63,617 nucleotides of DNA, from the NCBI RefSeq assembly GCF_013114545.1, contig NZ_VTXI01000025.1, positions 1-63,617 on the forward strand. The letters are read 5' to 3'. This stretch comes from Vibrio sp. RE86 (GTDB lineage Bacteria; Pseudomonadota; Gammaproteobacteria; Enterobacterales; Vibrionaceae). Below, piece by piece: positions 45,345 to 53,309 of this stretch; position 1 is the first letter of the stretch; every line of letters begins with the position of its first letter. The notes beneath the pieces are model-generated. The model was not told the origin of the DNA. It saw only the letters and a list, made by a program, of their open reading frames with translations, and did not search any database. The position numbers and the translations under genes are program-made.

Positions 45345-45573
45345 TGAGTCCCTCCAGCTGACAGTCTCTCTTTAGCATAATAGAAAAATTGAGTAGTAGC
45401 AGACATTTAGCTCACAAAGTTGATGTGATGTATAAGCTTTAGCTGGGTGATCTTATCTGGATAAACATCATATAAAATCATGTATATAAAACGATATGTT
45501 CAATATAAGTGTGAAATATAATGAATCTGTCATATTGCTTGCGGTAGGATGGCGGTGAAAAGAGAGAGAAAAT

Positions 45574-47325
45574 ATGACAGATAAAAACAATAAAACGACA
45601 AATATTAGAATTGCGCACATTAATGATACGCACTCATACTTTGAACCAACGTCACTCCAACTTACCATCAATGTTACAGGTCAAACTCTTCAGCCATTTG
45701 TTAGCGCTGGCGGGTTTGCGCGAATCGCAACACGTGTAAAACAACTCCGTGAAGAGTCAGCCAAGCAAGGTTCTGAGTTTCTATTCCTGCATGCAGGGGA
45801 CTGTTTTCAAGGCACGCTTTACTTCTCATTGTTTAAAGGTGAAGCCAACGCGACCATGCTCAATGCACTAAAAATTGATGCCATGGCGCTTGGTAACCAT
45901 GAATTGGACATGGGGAATGAACCTGTTGCAGACTTCGCCAAGCGGATTGACTTTCCTTTACTGGCGGGCAACTGGGATCTTTCGAATGAACTGCCAAACA
46001 AGGCGATAAGACTGTCGAACAACTCGATGGTGCATAGCTTTGACGCGCACGATAAAACCGCTGACTGGATCACTAAAAAGGTCGATGGTGAACATGTCGC
46101 CATATTCTCACTCGCTCTAGATAAGATGGCGGATATCTCCAACCCTGATTTCGATACGCCTTTTGTTAATGCCATCGAGACGGCAAAGCGAACAGTAGAA
46201 AAAATCCACTCGGCAGGAATCAACAAAATTATTCTGCTCAGTCACATGGGCTATGATGCCGATTTGGATTTGGCCAATCATGTAGATGGTATTAGCGTTA
46301 TTGTTGGTGGTCACAGCCACAGGTTACAGGGTGACTTTAGTGCCTTGGGGTTAATCAAAGATGACGACTACGGTGTAAAAGTTAACAAGACCTTTGTAGT
46401 TCAGGCCGGCTATCACTCATTGAGCCTTGGTCATTGTGATATTGAATTCGCCCAAGATGGTGAAATCGTTTCGTTTAACGGCAAGAATGAATTGCTCCTT
46501 GGTAGACGTTTGTTCATCGACGCCAGCATGAGCGAAACTTACGATGAAACACCTTACACCACGGCACGTCGATTTGTTGATAATCACGCCAATGTGATCG
46601 TATGTAAGAAAGACATTGAGCTCCAGTCGATTCTTCAAGAAAAGTACATTTCGAAAGTGCGCGAACTGCAAAAAGCAGTCATTGCTAACGCAGACTCTAA
46701 ATTACGTCATATCCGTGTGCCTGATCAACAAGGCCCGAGCGAACTTGCCCCTTTGGTCGCTGAATCTTTCGCGCATGTGATGACTAAACTTGGCCACAAA
46801 GTCGAGTTCGTCATTCATAATGCTGGAGGGGTAAGAAACTCACTAAATGCGGGGCCTGTCTCTGTCGCTGATGTTGCCGGAAAACTGCTTCCTTTTGCCG
46901 TACCAATTGGTGTTTACCAGATAAAGGGGCAATTCTTGCCGCTTATTCTTGAAGGTGCAATCAACAATGCGCTGAATAATGGTGTAGAAGGAACTGGTGA
47001 CGGTTCTTACCCATACGTTTACAACTTGTCTTATGAATATGACCCAAATGCTAAAAAAGGTGAACGCGTTAAGAGCTTGAGCTTGATTGAAGCAGATGGT
47101 CATTTGAATCCAATTGAGCCTGACCGTATATATAGCGGAACTTCATCGGCTTATACGATGAAAGGTAAAGAAGGTTATGAGGCTATTTTGAACATGGAAG
47201 GCGAAGGGATAACGACCACCGCCTCAATGGCCGATTGTTTTACTCAATTGCTTACTGACTGCCCTGATGTGCTCAACCGACAATCCAAACAACGGCTTAA
47301 CACAGGATGGCACAAAGGTTGCTAA
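45574..47325 (+). CDS. 5'-nucleotidase family protein, no signal peptide
   Basis: A 583-aa protein with a metallophosphoesterase domain (HINDTHSYFEP, HAGDCFQGTLY, LGNHELDMG, SHMGYD, GGHSHR) and a C-terminal 5'-nucleotidase domain (HNAGGVRNSLNAG). Such enzymes hydrolyse nucleotides or UDP-sugars and usually sit in the periplasm, but no signal peptide is visible at the start (MTDKNNKTTNIRIAHIND), which suggests a cytoplasmic location or a mis-set start. RBS GAGAGAG is close to the ATG. A CTGTCAT heptamer at 45527 recalls half a Pho box. Confidence 0.88.
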   Translation: MTDKNNKTTNIRIAHINDTHSYFEPTSLQLTINVTGQTLQPFVSAGGFARIATRVKQLREESAKQGSEFLFLHAGDCFQGTLYFSLFKGEANATMLNALKIDAMALGNHELDMGNEPVADFAKRIDFPLLAGNWDLSNELPNKAIRLSNNSMVHSFDAHDKTADWITKKVDGEHVAIFSLALDKMADISNPDFDTPFVNAIETAKRTVEKIHSAGINKIILLSHMGYDADLDLANHVDGISVIVGGHSHRLQGDFSALGLIKDDDYGVKVNKTFVVQAGYHSLSLGHCDIEFAQDGEIVSFNGKNELLLGRRLFIDASMSETYDETPYTTARRFVDNHANVIVCKKDIELQSILQEKYISKVRELQKAVIANADSKLRHIRVPDQQGPSELAPLVAESFAHVMTKLGHKVEFVIHNAGGVRNSLNAGPVSVADVAGKLLPFAVPIGVYQIKGQFLPLILEGAINNALNNGVEGTGDGSYPYVYNLSYEYDPNAKKGERVKSLSLIEADGHLNPIEPDRIYSGTSSAYTMKGKEGYEAILNMEGEGITTTASMADCFTQLLTDCPDVLNRQSKQRLNTGWHKGC

Positions 47326-47372
47326 ATAATCCCTGAGCTCATGCATTGTATTGAGAATACTCAGGGGGCATT

Positions 47373-47468
47373 ATGTGGAGTAGAGATTGGATTGATGTGG
47401 CCGTCGTCGTAAGTTGGATTGGCGTTTGGTCTGCACTTGTCTACTTTGTTCCTATCGGGGGCGTGTAG
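47373..47468 (+). CDS. Predicted 31-aa membrane microprotein
   Basis: The frame encodes MWSRDWIDVAVVVSWIGVW... and ends FVPIGGV, in all 31 residues: a short polar N-terminus and one hydrophobic helix with Trp at both borders. The ribosome binding site AGGGGG stands 5 bp before the ATG, and a strong terminator follows at 47496. It lies 47 bp after the 5'-nucleotidase gene and could be its last cistron. Family not recognised; size and Trp pattern resemble small respiratory-complex or transporter modulators. Confidence 0.6.
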   Translation: MWSRDWIDVAVVVSWIGVWSALVYFVPIGGV

Positions 47469-47495
47469 TATCGCGTTCTGGATTGGATTCTGTAA

Positions 47496-47523
47496 AAAAG
47501 GAGCAAAAATTTGCTCCTTTTTG
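47496..47523 (+). terminator. Terminator after the 31-aa gene
   Basis: AAAAGGAGCAAA / TTTGCTCCTTTT stem, loop AA, followed by a T-run. Confidence 0.88.
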
Positions 47524-47559
47524 ATTTTATATATAGACGAATTCAAATTTCAGGAATAG

Positions 47560-47794
47560 AATCCGCCCTGTTTGGGGAGTAGTCGCCTCTGGTTTACTTA
47601 TCGTCATCTCGTTAGACGTCGTTCTATCCGGTAAGTATAAGCATCTTGCTTGAACTCAATGGTTCACAAGCTGTTTCGACGAGACCAACGTAATCAAATT
47701 TTATCTAGTGGTTTTACGCTAGGTAAGTTGTTTGTTTGCGGTAGGGATCGTCACAATTCAATCTATCTTCGATCCCTCCGCCTTTGGAGGAAAC
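47560..47794 (+). ncRNA. yybP-ykoY-like manganese riboswitch leader of alx
   Basis: A 235-nt leader between terminator and alx. It holds the conserved GGGGAGTAG (47574-47582) and ACGAGACC (47679-47686) blocks that border the Mn2+-binding yybP-ykoY aptamer. The 3' part can fold in two ways: CCTCC (47775-47779) pairs with GGAGG (47786-47790), which is the alx ribosome binding site, or AGGGATCG (47743-47750) pairs with CGATCCCT (47770-47777) and frees it. E. coli alx has such a riboswitch. Direction: Mn2+ or alkaline pH is expected to raise Alx synthesis. Confidence 0.75.
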
Positions 47795-48754
47795 ATGACC
47801 CCAATTACTTACATCTCTTTCGGTGTACTGACACTTGCTCTTGTTGTGCTTGATATTTGGCAGACTCGCGGCGGCAAAATCACAATCAAAAAAGCGGCAA
47901 TTTGGAGCGTTTTCTGGTTCGCATTAGCGTTTCTATTCGCGGCTACGATTTATCTTTTCTGGGATGTGTACGCGCCGAACAGTGACTACAGTGCTCAAAA
48001 AGCGACGGTATCATTCATTACTGGATACCTACTAGAGAAGTCACTGAGTGTCGACAACTTGTTCGTGTTCGCAATCATCTTCCACCAATATGCAGTGCCT
48101 GAGCATTTGCGCCCTAGAGCGCTATTATGGGGTGTAATTGGTGCGCTGGTACTTCGTGCAATTATGATTGCAGTAGGCGCGCAACTTCTAGAGCAGTACC
48201 ACTGGATTCTTTACGTGTTTGCGTTGTTCCTTATTTGGACTGGTATTCAGTTGGCGCGTGATAAAGGGGAAGATGAGATAAACCCATTACCTGAGCGCAT
48301 CATTCGTAAGTTTGTGCCTGTATCAGAAAATTACTCTGGCAATGCGTTAACAGTGATAGAGCAGGGCAAGCGTATCGCAACACCGATGTTTGTGGTTATC
48401 GCAGTCATCGCGTTTATGGACGTTATGTTTGCGTTAGACTCGATCCCTGCAATTTTTGCGGTAACGAGAGAGCCATTCTTGGTGTTAGCGGCCAACGTAT
48501 TTGCACTGTTAGGATTACGTTCACTGTACTTTGTTCTGCAAGGGATGATGGATAAGTTTATCTATCTCAAACCGGCATTGTCATTCATCATGGTGTTCAT
48601 TGGTATCAAGATGATGCTTGTTGGTTCGGAATGGGAAATCCCTACAGCAGTCTCCTTACTTGTACTTTTGGTTACAATGACGATTGCGGTCGTCGCGTCG
48701 ATCATAAAACAAAGAAATGAGTCTGAAAAAAAGGTCGTAGTTTCTGATAGATAA
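47795..48754 (+). CDS. alx: TerC-family membrane protein, Alx-like
   Basis: A 319-aa protein with about nine membrane helices and the TerC acidic motifs (SLSVDNLFVFAIIF and MDVMFALDSIPAIFA). E. coli Alx takes part in manganese and pH homeostasis, probably as an Mn2+ exporter. The ATG at 47795 (MTPITYISFGV) is chosen because GGAGG lies 4 bp before it; an upstream in-frame start at 47732 would fall within the leader RNA. The riboswitch leader supports the assignment. Confidence 0.9.
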   Translation: MTPITYISFGVLTLALVVLDIWQTRGGKITIKKAAIWSVFWFALAFLFAATIYLFWDVYAPNSDYSAQKATVSFITGYLLEKSLSVDNLFVFAIIFHQYAVPEHLRPRALLWGVIGALVLRAIMIAVGAQLLEQYHWILYVFALFLIWTGIQLARDKGEDEINPLPERIIRKFVPVSENYSGNALTVIEQGKRIATPMFVVIAVIAFMDVMFALDSIPAIFAVTREPFLVLAANVFALLGLRSLYFVLQGMMDKFIYLKPALSFIMVFIGIKMMLVGSEWEIPTAVSLLVLLVTMTIAVVASIIKQRNESEKKVVVSDR

Positions 48755-49040
48755 TCTAATTAAGATGCGACGAACATCCTGCCTTGTGAATTAATTGATT
48801 GTAAAATAAATGTGAAGCAAGGCAGGTTATTAAAATGCAAATGGAATTTTAATTCACACTAAATTTGCTTTAGTGCAATTCTATTCATTTTGGTTGAATT
48901 ATGCGCATCTTGACCTGTTAATGGTTTGTTTTATTAGAAAAACTAATTCGAAATTGAAAAAATAGTCATTTTTTGAGCTGATAATTATTGCCTATTATTG
49001 CCTCAACAAAACGAATCACACAGTTTATAGAGAGGCAATC
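48755..49040 (+). promoter_or_regulatory. Intergenic region with inverted and tandem repeats
   Basis: After alx a 9-bp inverted repeat CCTGCCTTG / CAAGGCAGG (48778-48786 and 48818-48826) with a 31-nt loop may end transcription, though no T-run follows. Further on, a perfect tandem 10-bp repeat ATTATTGCCT (48984-49003) lies 38 bp upstream of the next gene, one helical turn apart and thus possibly a regulator site. No gene is seen. Confidence 0.45.
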
Positions 49041-49235
49041 ATGGCAGCACAAGCAATGCAAATCGGTACTATCGAAGCACCTATCTCTATGGATAAAAAA
49101 ACCTACGCGGTTTCTTTCAAAGGATTGATTGCACACCTATTAGATATTCTTTTCACTGACAACAGCGAGCCACGTGCATACTACGCTAACGACTTGTCAG
49201 GTCACATGCAAAAAGATATCGGCCTTTACCGTTAA
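49041..49235 (+). CDS. Small DUF1127-like protein
   Basis: A 64-aa protein ending LSGHMQKDIGLYR, which matches the C-terminal LxDIGLxR motif of DUF1127/YjiS-type small proteins. In some alphaproteobacteria such proteins affect RNA turnover and phosphate or carbon metabolism; nothing is known for this one. GAGAGG precedes the ATG. A terminator follows directly, so the gene is monocistronic and probably expressed well. Confidence 0.75.
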   Translation: MAAQAMQIGTIEAPISMDKKTYAVSFKGLIAHLLDILFTDNSEPRAYYANDLSGHMQKDIGLYR

Positions 49236-49253
49236 TCACGAGTAAAGAATTCT

Positions 49254-49286
49254 AAAAAACGTCAGCATCATTGCTGGCGTTTTTTT
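49254..49286 (+). terminator. Terminator of the DUF1127-like gene
   Basis: AACGTCAGCA / TGCTGGCGTT stem (one G-U), 4-nt loop and T-run. Confidence 0.88.
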
Positions 49287-49357
49287 ATGCCTATTGAAAG
49301 TGTAAACGCCAAGAGGCGGTCATATAGTTCGAACCCACAAATATAGGTATTCGTTCT

Positions 49358-50056
49358 ATGACTGCTCTCATCGCACTTTCTGTCGTGACTTCACTATCTT
49401 CAGGACAAATTTGGTCGCATGAAGGTAAGCCAGCCCAAGTTATCGAACTGTTTACCTCGGAGGGGTGTTCTAGCTGCCCACCAGCCGATCATTATATCTC
49501 TAAGCTGCAAACACACGAGCAACTATGGGAGAGCGTCATTCCCGTTGTGTATCATGTTGACTATTGGGACTACCTAGGATGGGAAGACAAGTTCGCCAAA
49601 GCGGAATTTTCTCAACTGCAAAGACTTTATAGTGCGTATGGTGTAGTTGGAAGTGTCTATACCCCGGGGTTTGTTGTTGATGGTAAAGAATGGCGTGGAT
49701 TCTTTAACTGGGTCAACCGAAGCCTTCCTGTTAATGACCTTGAACCTTCACAGCGCATTACCTTAATCAGGAAAGGGAATGAGTTTGAACTCAAATTTGC
49801 TTCAGAGCAGTTACTCGACGCTACGATTCTATTTTTGTCCAATGATCAAACAACGATCATTAAAGCAGGTGAAAATAGAGGAAAGTCGTTAGACCATGAT
49901 TTTATCGTGATGGAAAGAGAGCAGGGACGATCAGATAAAGGCCAGTGGCGATTTTCTTACAGCGGAGATTTAACTCAAATAGATGCGGTAGCTGCTTGGG
50001 TCTCTCCAGCCGGTCAGTTTACAAGAATTCAAACAGTTGCAGGTAAGATTGAATAA
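49358..50056 (+). CDS. DUF1223 family thioredoxin-like protein
   Basis: A 232-aa secreted or periplasmic protein with a short N-terminal signal and ELFTSEGCSSCPPAD, the CxxC motif of DUF1223, followed by YHVDYWDYLGW. The family has a thioredoxin-like fold of unknown role. It is single-gene, upstream of the ABC transporter operon by 134 bp. Confidence 0.86.
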   Translation: MTALIALSVVTSLSSGQIWSHEGKPAQVIELFTSEGCSSCPPADHYISKLQTHEQLWESVIPVVYHVDYWDYLGWEDKFAKAEFSQLQRLYSAYGVVGSVYTPGFVVDGKEWRGFFNWVNRSLPVNDLEPSQRITLIRKGNEFELKFASEQLLDATILFLSNDQTTIIKAGENRGKSLDHDFIVMEREQGRSDKGQWRFSYSGDLTQIDAVAAWVSPAGQFTRIQTVAGKIE

Positions 50057-50158
50057 GAGTCTTACCTGTGATTCAACCACCTAATTACCCACCTACGCAT
50101 TTATAGGTAGATTGCTTAATGAGTCTTTTATTCAGTAAAAAACGGTGATAGCATTCGG

Positions 50159-50175
50159 ATGTTATAACATAACGA
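50159..50175. promoter_or_regulatory. Zur-like palindrome before the ABC operon
   Basis: Contains the perfect 12-bp palindrome ATGTTATAACAT. The 17-bp window matches the enterobacterial Zur consensus ATGTTATANTATAACAT at 13 of 16 specified positions. It lies about 16-32 bp before the ABC-gene start and overlaps a likely -10 element, so similarity may partly reflect promoter composition. Confidence 0.35.
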
Positions 50176-50190
50176 TTGGAACTGTTGTCT

Positions 50191-50955
50191 GTGAACCCCC
50201 TTCCTTTGTTGTCTGTAAAGGGACTCTCATTAAGCGATCAAAAGCGCGTACTATTCGAAGATATCGCCTTTGATCTTTTTCCAGGAGAAGTGCTCGCATT
50301 AATGGGGCCATCTGGTACGGGTAAGTCGATGCTCTCTAAGGCCATCGCTGGATTCTTGCCAACCGATGTTGAAGCTCAGGGAAGTATCGAGATTGACGGT
50401 ATAGACGTTAGTCATACCCCAATGCTACAACGAAATTCTTTGCAGCGACCTGCGGTGATCTTTCAAGACGCGCTTAAGTCACTCAATCCGCTCGCTTCAA
50501 TAGAACATCAACTGAGCTTGGCCTATTCGTCAGGAAAGACACGTTTAAATGGACAAGGTCAAAGTGCAGTCTTTACGCTACTGAAAAAGCTCGGCTTTTC
50601 GGACCCTGATTCTATATTGCACTTATATCCAAGTCAGCTATCTGGTGGACAACGTCAGCGTATCTGTATAGCGATGGCGCTGCTGGGTCAATCCAACATT
50701 CTATTCGCAGATGAACTGACCAGCGCGCTTGACCCTATCACTGAGCAAGAAATCCTTTCCCTATTTTTGAAGAGCGTTAAAGAGCGCAATATCGGCGGGG
50801 TGTTAATCACTCATGATTTAAATTCTGCATTAGCATGCGACAAGATACTTGTTATTGCAGACGGTACTCCAGTCGCTTATGGGAAACCAAGAACGGCGAT
50901 TAAAGCCAGTCAACATACATACTGTGTTGAACTTACGAGACTTTTAGCTGAGTAA
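50191..50955 (+). CDS. ABC importer ATPase, nickel/peptide type (first)
   Basis: A 254-aa ATPase with Walker A GPSGTGKSM, Q-loop FQDALKSLNPL, signature LSGGQRQRI, Walker B ILFADELTSALDP and switch His in LITHDL. Sequence type NikD/OppD. The start is uncertain; GTG at 50191 is chosen (TTG at 50176 is the alternative) and has GGA about 10 bp upstream. First gene of a four-gene operon: two ATPases, binding protein, fused permease. Confidence 0.87.
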   Translation: MNPLPLLSVKGLSLSDQKRVLFEDIAFDLFPGEVLALMGPSGTGKSMLSKAIAGFLPTDVEAQGSIEIDGIDVSHTPMLQRNSLQRPAVIFQDALKSLNPLASIEHQLSLAYSSGKTRLNGQGQSAVFTLLKKLGFSDPDSILHLYPSQLSGGQRQRICIAMALLGQSNILFADELTSALDPITEQEILSLFLKSVKERNIGGVLITHDLNSALACDKILVIADGTPVAYGKPRTAIKASQHTYCVELTRLLAE

Positions 50956-50962
50956 ACTGACC

Positions 50963-51760
50963 ATGACTTCACATGCCCACTCAAATTCTGCTCAAGTCCA
51001 CTTTGATAATGTCAGTGTTCATCATTATTCAAAGCCTAAGTGGCTTGGTGGTACACCTTTTAAAGCGATTGAGCAGCTGAGTTTATCTATCGACACACAG
51101 AATATCGCAATTGTTGGCCCTTCAGGGGCAGGCAAGTCGACACTGATTGAGTTACTTTTCGGTTTGAGAACACCGACGTCTGGTGAAGTTTATGTCTGTG
51201 GTCAGGCAATATCGCGGCAAAATGCAAATCAAAGAAAGACGTTGTGTCAGCATATACAGTTGATACCGCAAGAACCTCAAACGACGTTGAACCCGTATTA
51301 CACGGTGCAGCAAATTCTATTAGAGCCGCTCAATAACCTTGGCCTATATGAAGATCAAGAAGAGAAGGTTGTGTCTGTACTTCAAGAAGTGGGTTTAAGT
51401 GAAAAGCTGCTCGATGTAACGCCGACACGTTTATCCGTTGGGCAAGCTCAAAGAGTGGCCATCGCGCGAGCCATTATTATTGAACCTTGCGTACTGGTTG
51501 CTGATGAGCCGACCAGTAGCTTAGACCCAATCAGTCGGCAGCAAGTTCTAGATCTACTAATCAGTCTACAGACGAAACATCACATGAGACTTATCTTGGT
51601 CACACACGATTTAAACGCGGCCAACTACCTCTGTGATGAGATATTGGTGTTAGATCGCGGTGAAGTCGCTGAACACGCGCCATCTGCTGACATTATGTCT
51701 TCGCCAAAACATTCGACAAGTCGGGCACTACTGAATGCCCACACGTTAACGCTTACTTAA
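50963..51760 (+). CDS. ABC importer ATPase, nickel/peptide type (second)
   Basis: A 265-aa ATPase (NikE/OppF type) with Walker A GPSGAGKST, Q-loop PQEPQTTLNPY, a modified signature LSVGQAQRV (Val in place of the usual first Gly), Walker B VLVADEPTSSLDP and switch His in LVTHDL. It would pair with the first ATPase, which has the canonical signature. The start ATG is 7 bp after the first ATPase stop, so the two are co-translated. Confidence 0.88.
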   Translation: MTSHAHSNSAQVHFDNVSVHHYSKPKWLGGTPFKAIEQLSLSIDTQNIAIVGPSGAGKSTLIELLFGLRTPTSGEVYVCGQAISRQNANQRKTLCQHIQLIPQEPQTTLNPYYTVQQILLEPLNNLGLYEDQEEKVVSVLQEVGLSEKLLDVTPTRLSVGQAQRVAIARAIIIEPCVLVADEPTSSLDPISRQQVLDLLISLQTKHHMRLILVTHDLNAANYLCDEILVLDRGEVAEHAPSADIMSSPKHSTSRALLNAHTLTLT

Positions 51761-51799
51761 ACATTAAATAAAACACCAAACATATTAAGAGACCACAAC

Positions 51800-53305
51800 A
51801 TGCGTTTTAGCCCTCTAAAAATCGCTTTATCCCTTGCTGTCGCCTTGCCATTGACTGGTTGCTTCGACTCTAAACCTCAAGCAGAAGACGTTGCGTCGGC
51901 CGATCAGACCGTAAAATCTGAAATTCGCCTAGCGATGATGCAGCCTCCACGTACAGGCTTGTCGCCATTGTCTGATGATGCATTCAAATTATCACGTTGG
52001 AGTACGGCAGAAACCTTGGTCAACCTTAGCCCTGAAGCTTCAGCACAACCGATGTTAGCGACAGAGTGGAAACAAACCGATCCTATGACATGGGAGTTTA
52101 CAATTCGCGACGGTGTTAAATTCCATGATGGCTCAGAGCTGAATGCTGATACGGTTGTAAACGCATTAAACAAGGCTCAGAACGCCGCGCCAAAACCGCG
52201 TATTCTTGATGGTATCGAGTGGCAAGTTACAGCGATTTCTGACCGTGTAGTAGAGATCAAAACGACGTTTAACGATCCTCTACTACCAAGCCGTCTATCC
52301 AGCCCACAACTTGCAATCATGGCAAAGAGCGCATACCAAGAAGATGGACGTGTTAATTCTATTCAAGCGGGTACTGGTCCGTTTGTACTGACTGAAATTA
52401 ACGGCACAACGAGCGCAAAACTCGTACGTTTTGACGGTTACTGGGGTGAAAAAGCCAACGTTGAAACTATCATCGCTGAATACGTACCAAATGGTTTTGC
52501 TCGAGCTGCGGCACTACGTACCGGTGAGGCTGATGTTGTAGAAGCTGTTCCTGTTTCTCAAATTGCTATGATCGACAAAGAACTTCTCACTGAAGTTGCT
52601 ATGCCGCGTACCAATACCCTTTACTTAAACAACACCTCTGATGTATTCAGCCAGCTAGAAATGCGTAAGATTGCCGCAGCAGCGGTTGATCGTGAACAAA
52701 TCGTAAAAACCGTTTATGAGAACCATGCAGATATCGCGCAAGGTCTTTTAGGTCCTGCACTTGCTTGGGCTGCGCCACTTCGTGCTGATATGCCTACGTT
52801 AGAGCAGAAAAAAGCCAAGGGCGAGAAGATTGTCATCGGTACTTTTACTGACCGAGCAGAACTGCCTGAAGTCGCTGCGATTTTAAAGCAACAGTTAGAG
52901 TCAGCTGGTTTTGCTGTAGAGCTAGACATTCGTGAGTATGCACAAATTGAAAATGACGCGTTGGCAGGTAAGTTTGATGCCTTCATCTTGTCACGTGCAA
53001 CAGTGCTCGATTCTGGTGACCCAGTGGCGTACATGCAAAGTGACTTCAGCTGTGATGGTTCATTCAACCTTGGTTTATACTGTTCTGAATCAGTAGACAA
53101 AGCGTTAGATAATGCTGATCTACAACCACTTGGTGAGCTTCGTAACAAAGCAATTATCGCAGCGGAACGCAAGATTCTTGAAGACTACGCAGCGATTCCG
53201 TTACTGCATGAGCGTGTAATTCAAGGTGAAACACCATCAGTAAGCAACGTTGAGCGCGACCCACGTGAACGCCGCTTAGTTACTCAGTTTACTCAGGTAC
53301 AGTAA
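51800..53305 (+). CDS. Family 5 extracellular solute-binding lipoprotein
   Basis: A 501-aa SBP_bac_5 protein (OppA/DppA/NikA family) with lipobox LTGC (Cys21). The motif WEFTIRDGVKFHDG is typical of the family. It catches the ligand in the periplasm for the permease. Peptide, nickel, or metal-metallophore complexes are all possible within this family. The gene follows the ATPase genes and is directly followed by the permease gene. Confidence 0.9.
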   Translation: MRFSPLKIALSLAVALPLTGCFDSKPQAEDVASADQTVKSEIRLAMMQPPRTGLSPLSDDAFKLSRWSTAETLVNLSPEASAQPMLATEWKQTDPMTWEFTIRDGVKFHDGSELNADTVVNALNKAQNAAPKPRILDGIEWQVTAISDRVVEIKTTFNDPLLPSRLSSPQLAIMAKSAYQEDGRVNSIQAGTGPFVLTEINGTTSAKLVRFDGYWGEKANVETIIAEYVPNGFARAAALRTGEADVVEAVPVSQIAMIDKELLTEVAMPRTNTLYLNNTSDVFSQLEMRKIAAAAVDREQIVKTVYENHADIAQGLLGPALAWAAPLRADMPTLEQKKAKGEKIVIGTFTDRAELPEVAAILKQQLESAGFAVELDIREYAQIENDALAGKFDAFILSRATVLDSGDPVAYMQSDFSCDGSFNLGLYCSESVDKALDNADLQPLGELRNKAIIAAERKILEDYAAIPLLHERVIQGETPSVSNVERDPRERRLVTQFTQVQ

Positions 53306-53309
53306 GTTA

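Noticed and set aside
45527..45545. Pho box before the 5'-nucleotidase gene
   Set aside because: Only one CTGTCAT heptamer is good; the second half (CTTGCGG) is too weak to call.
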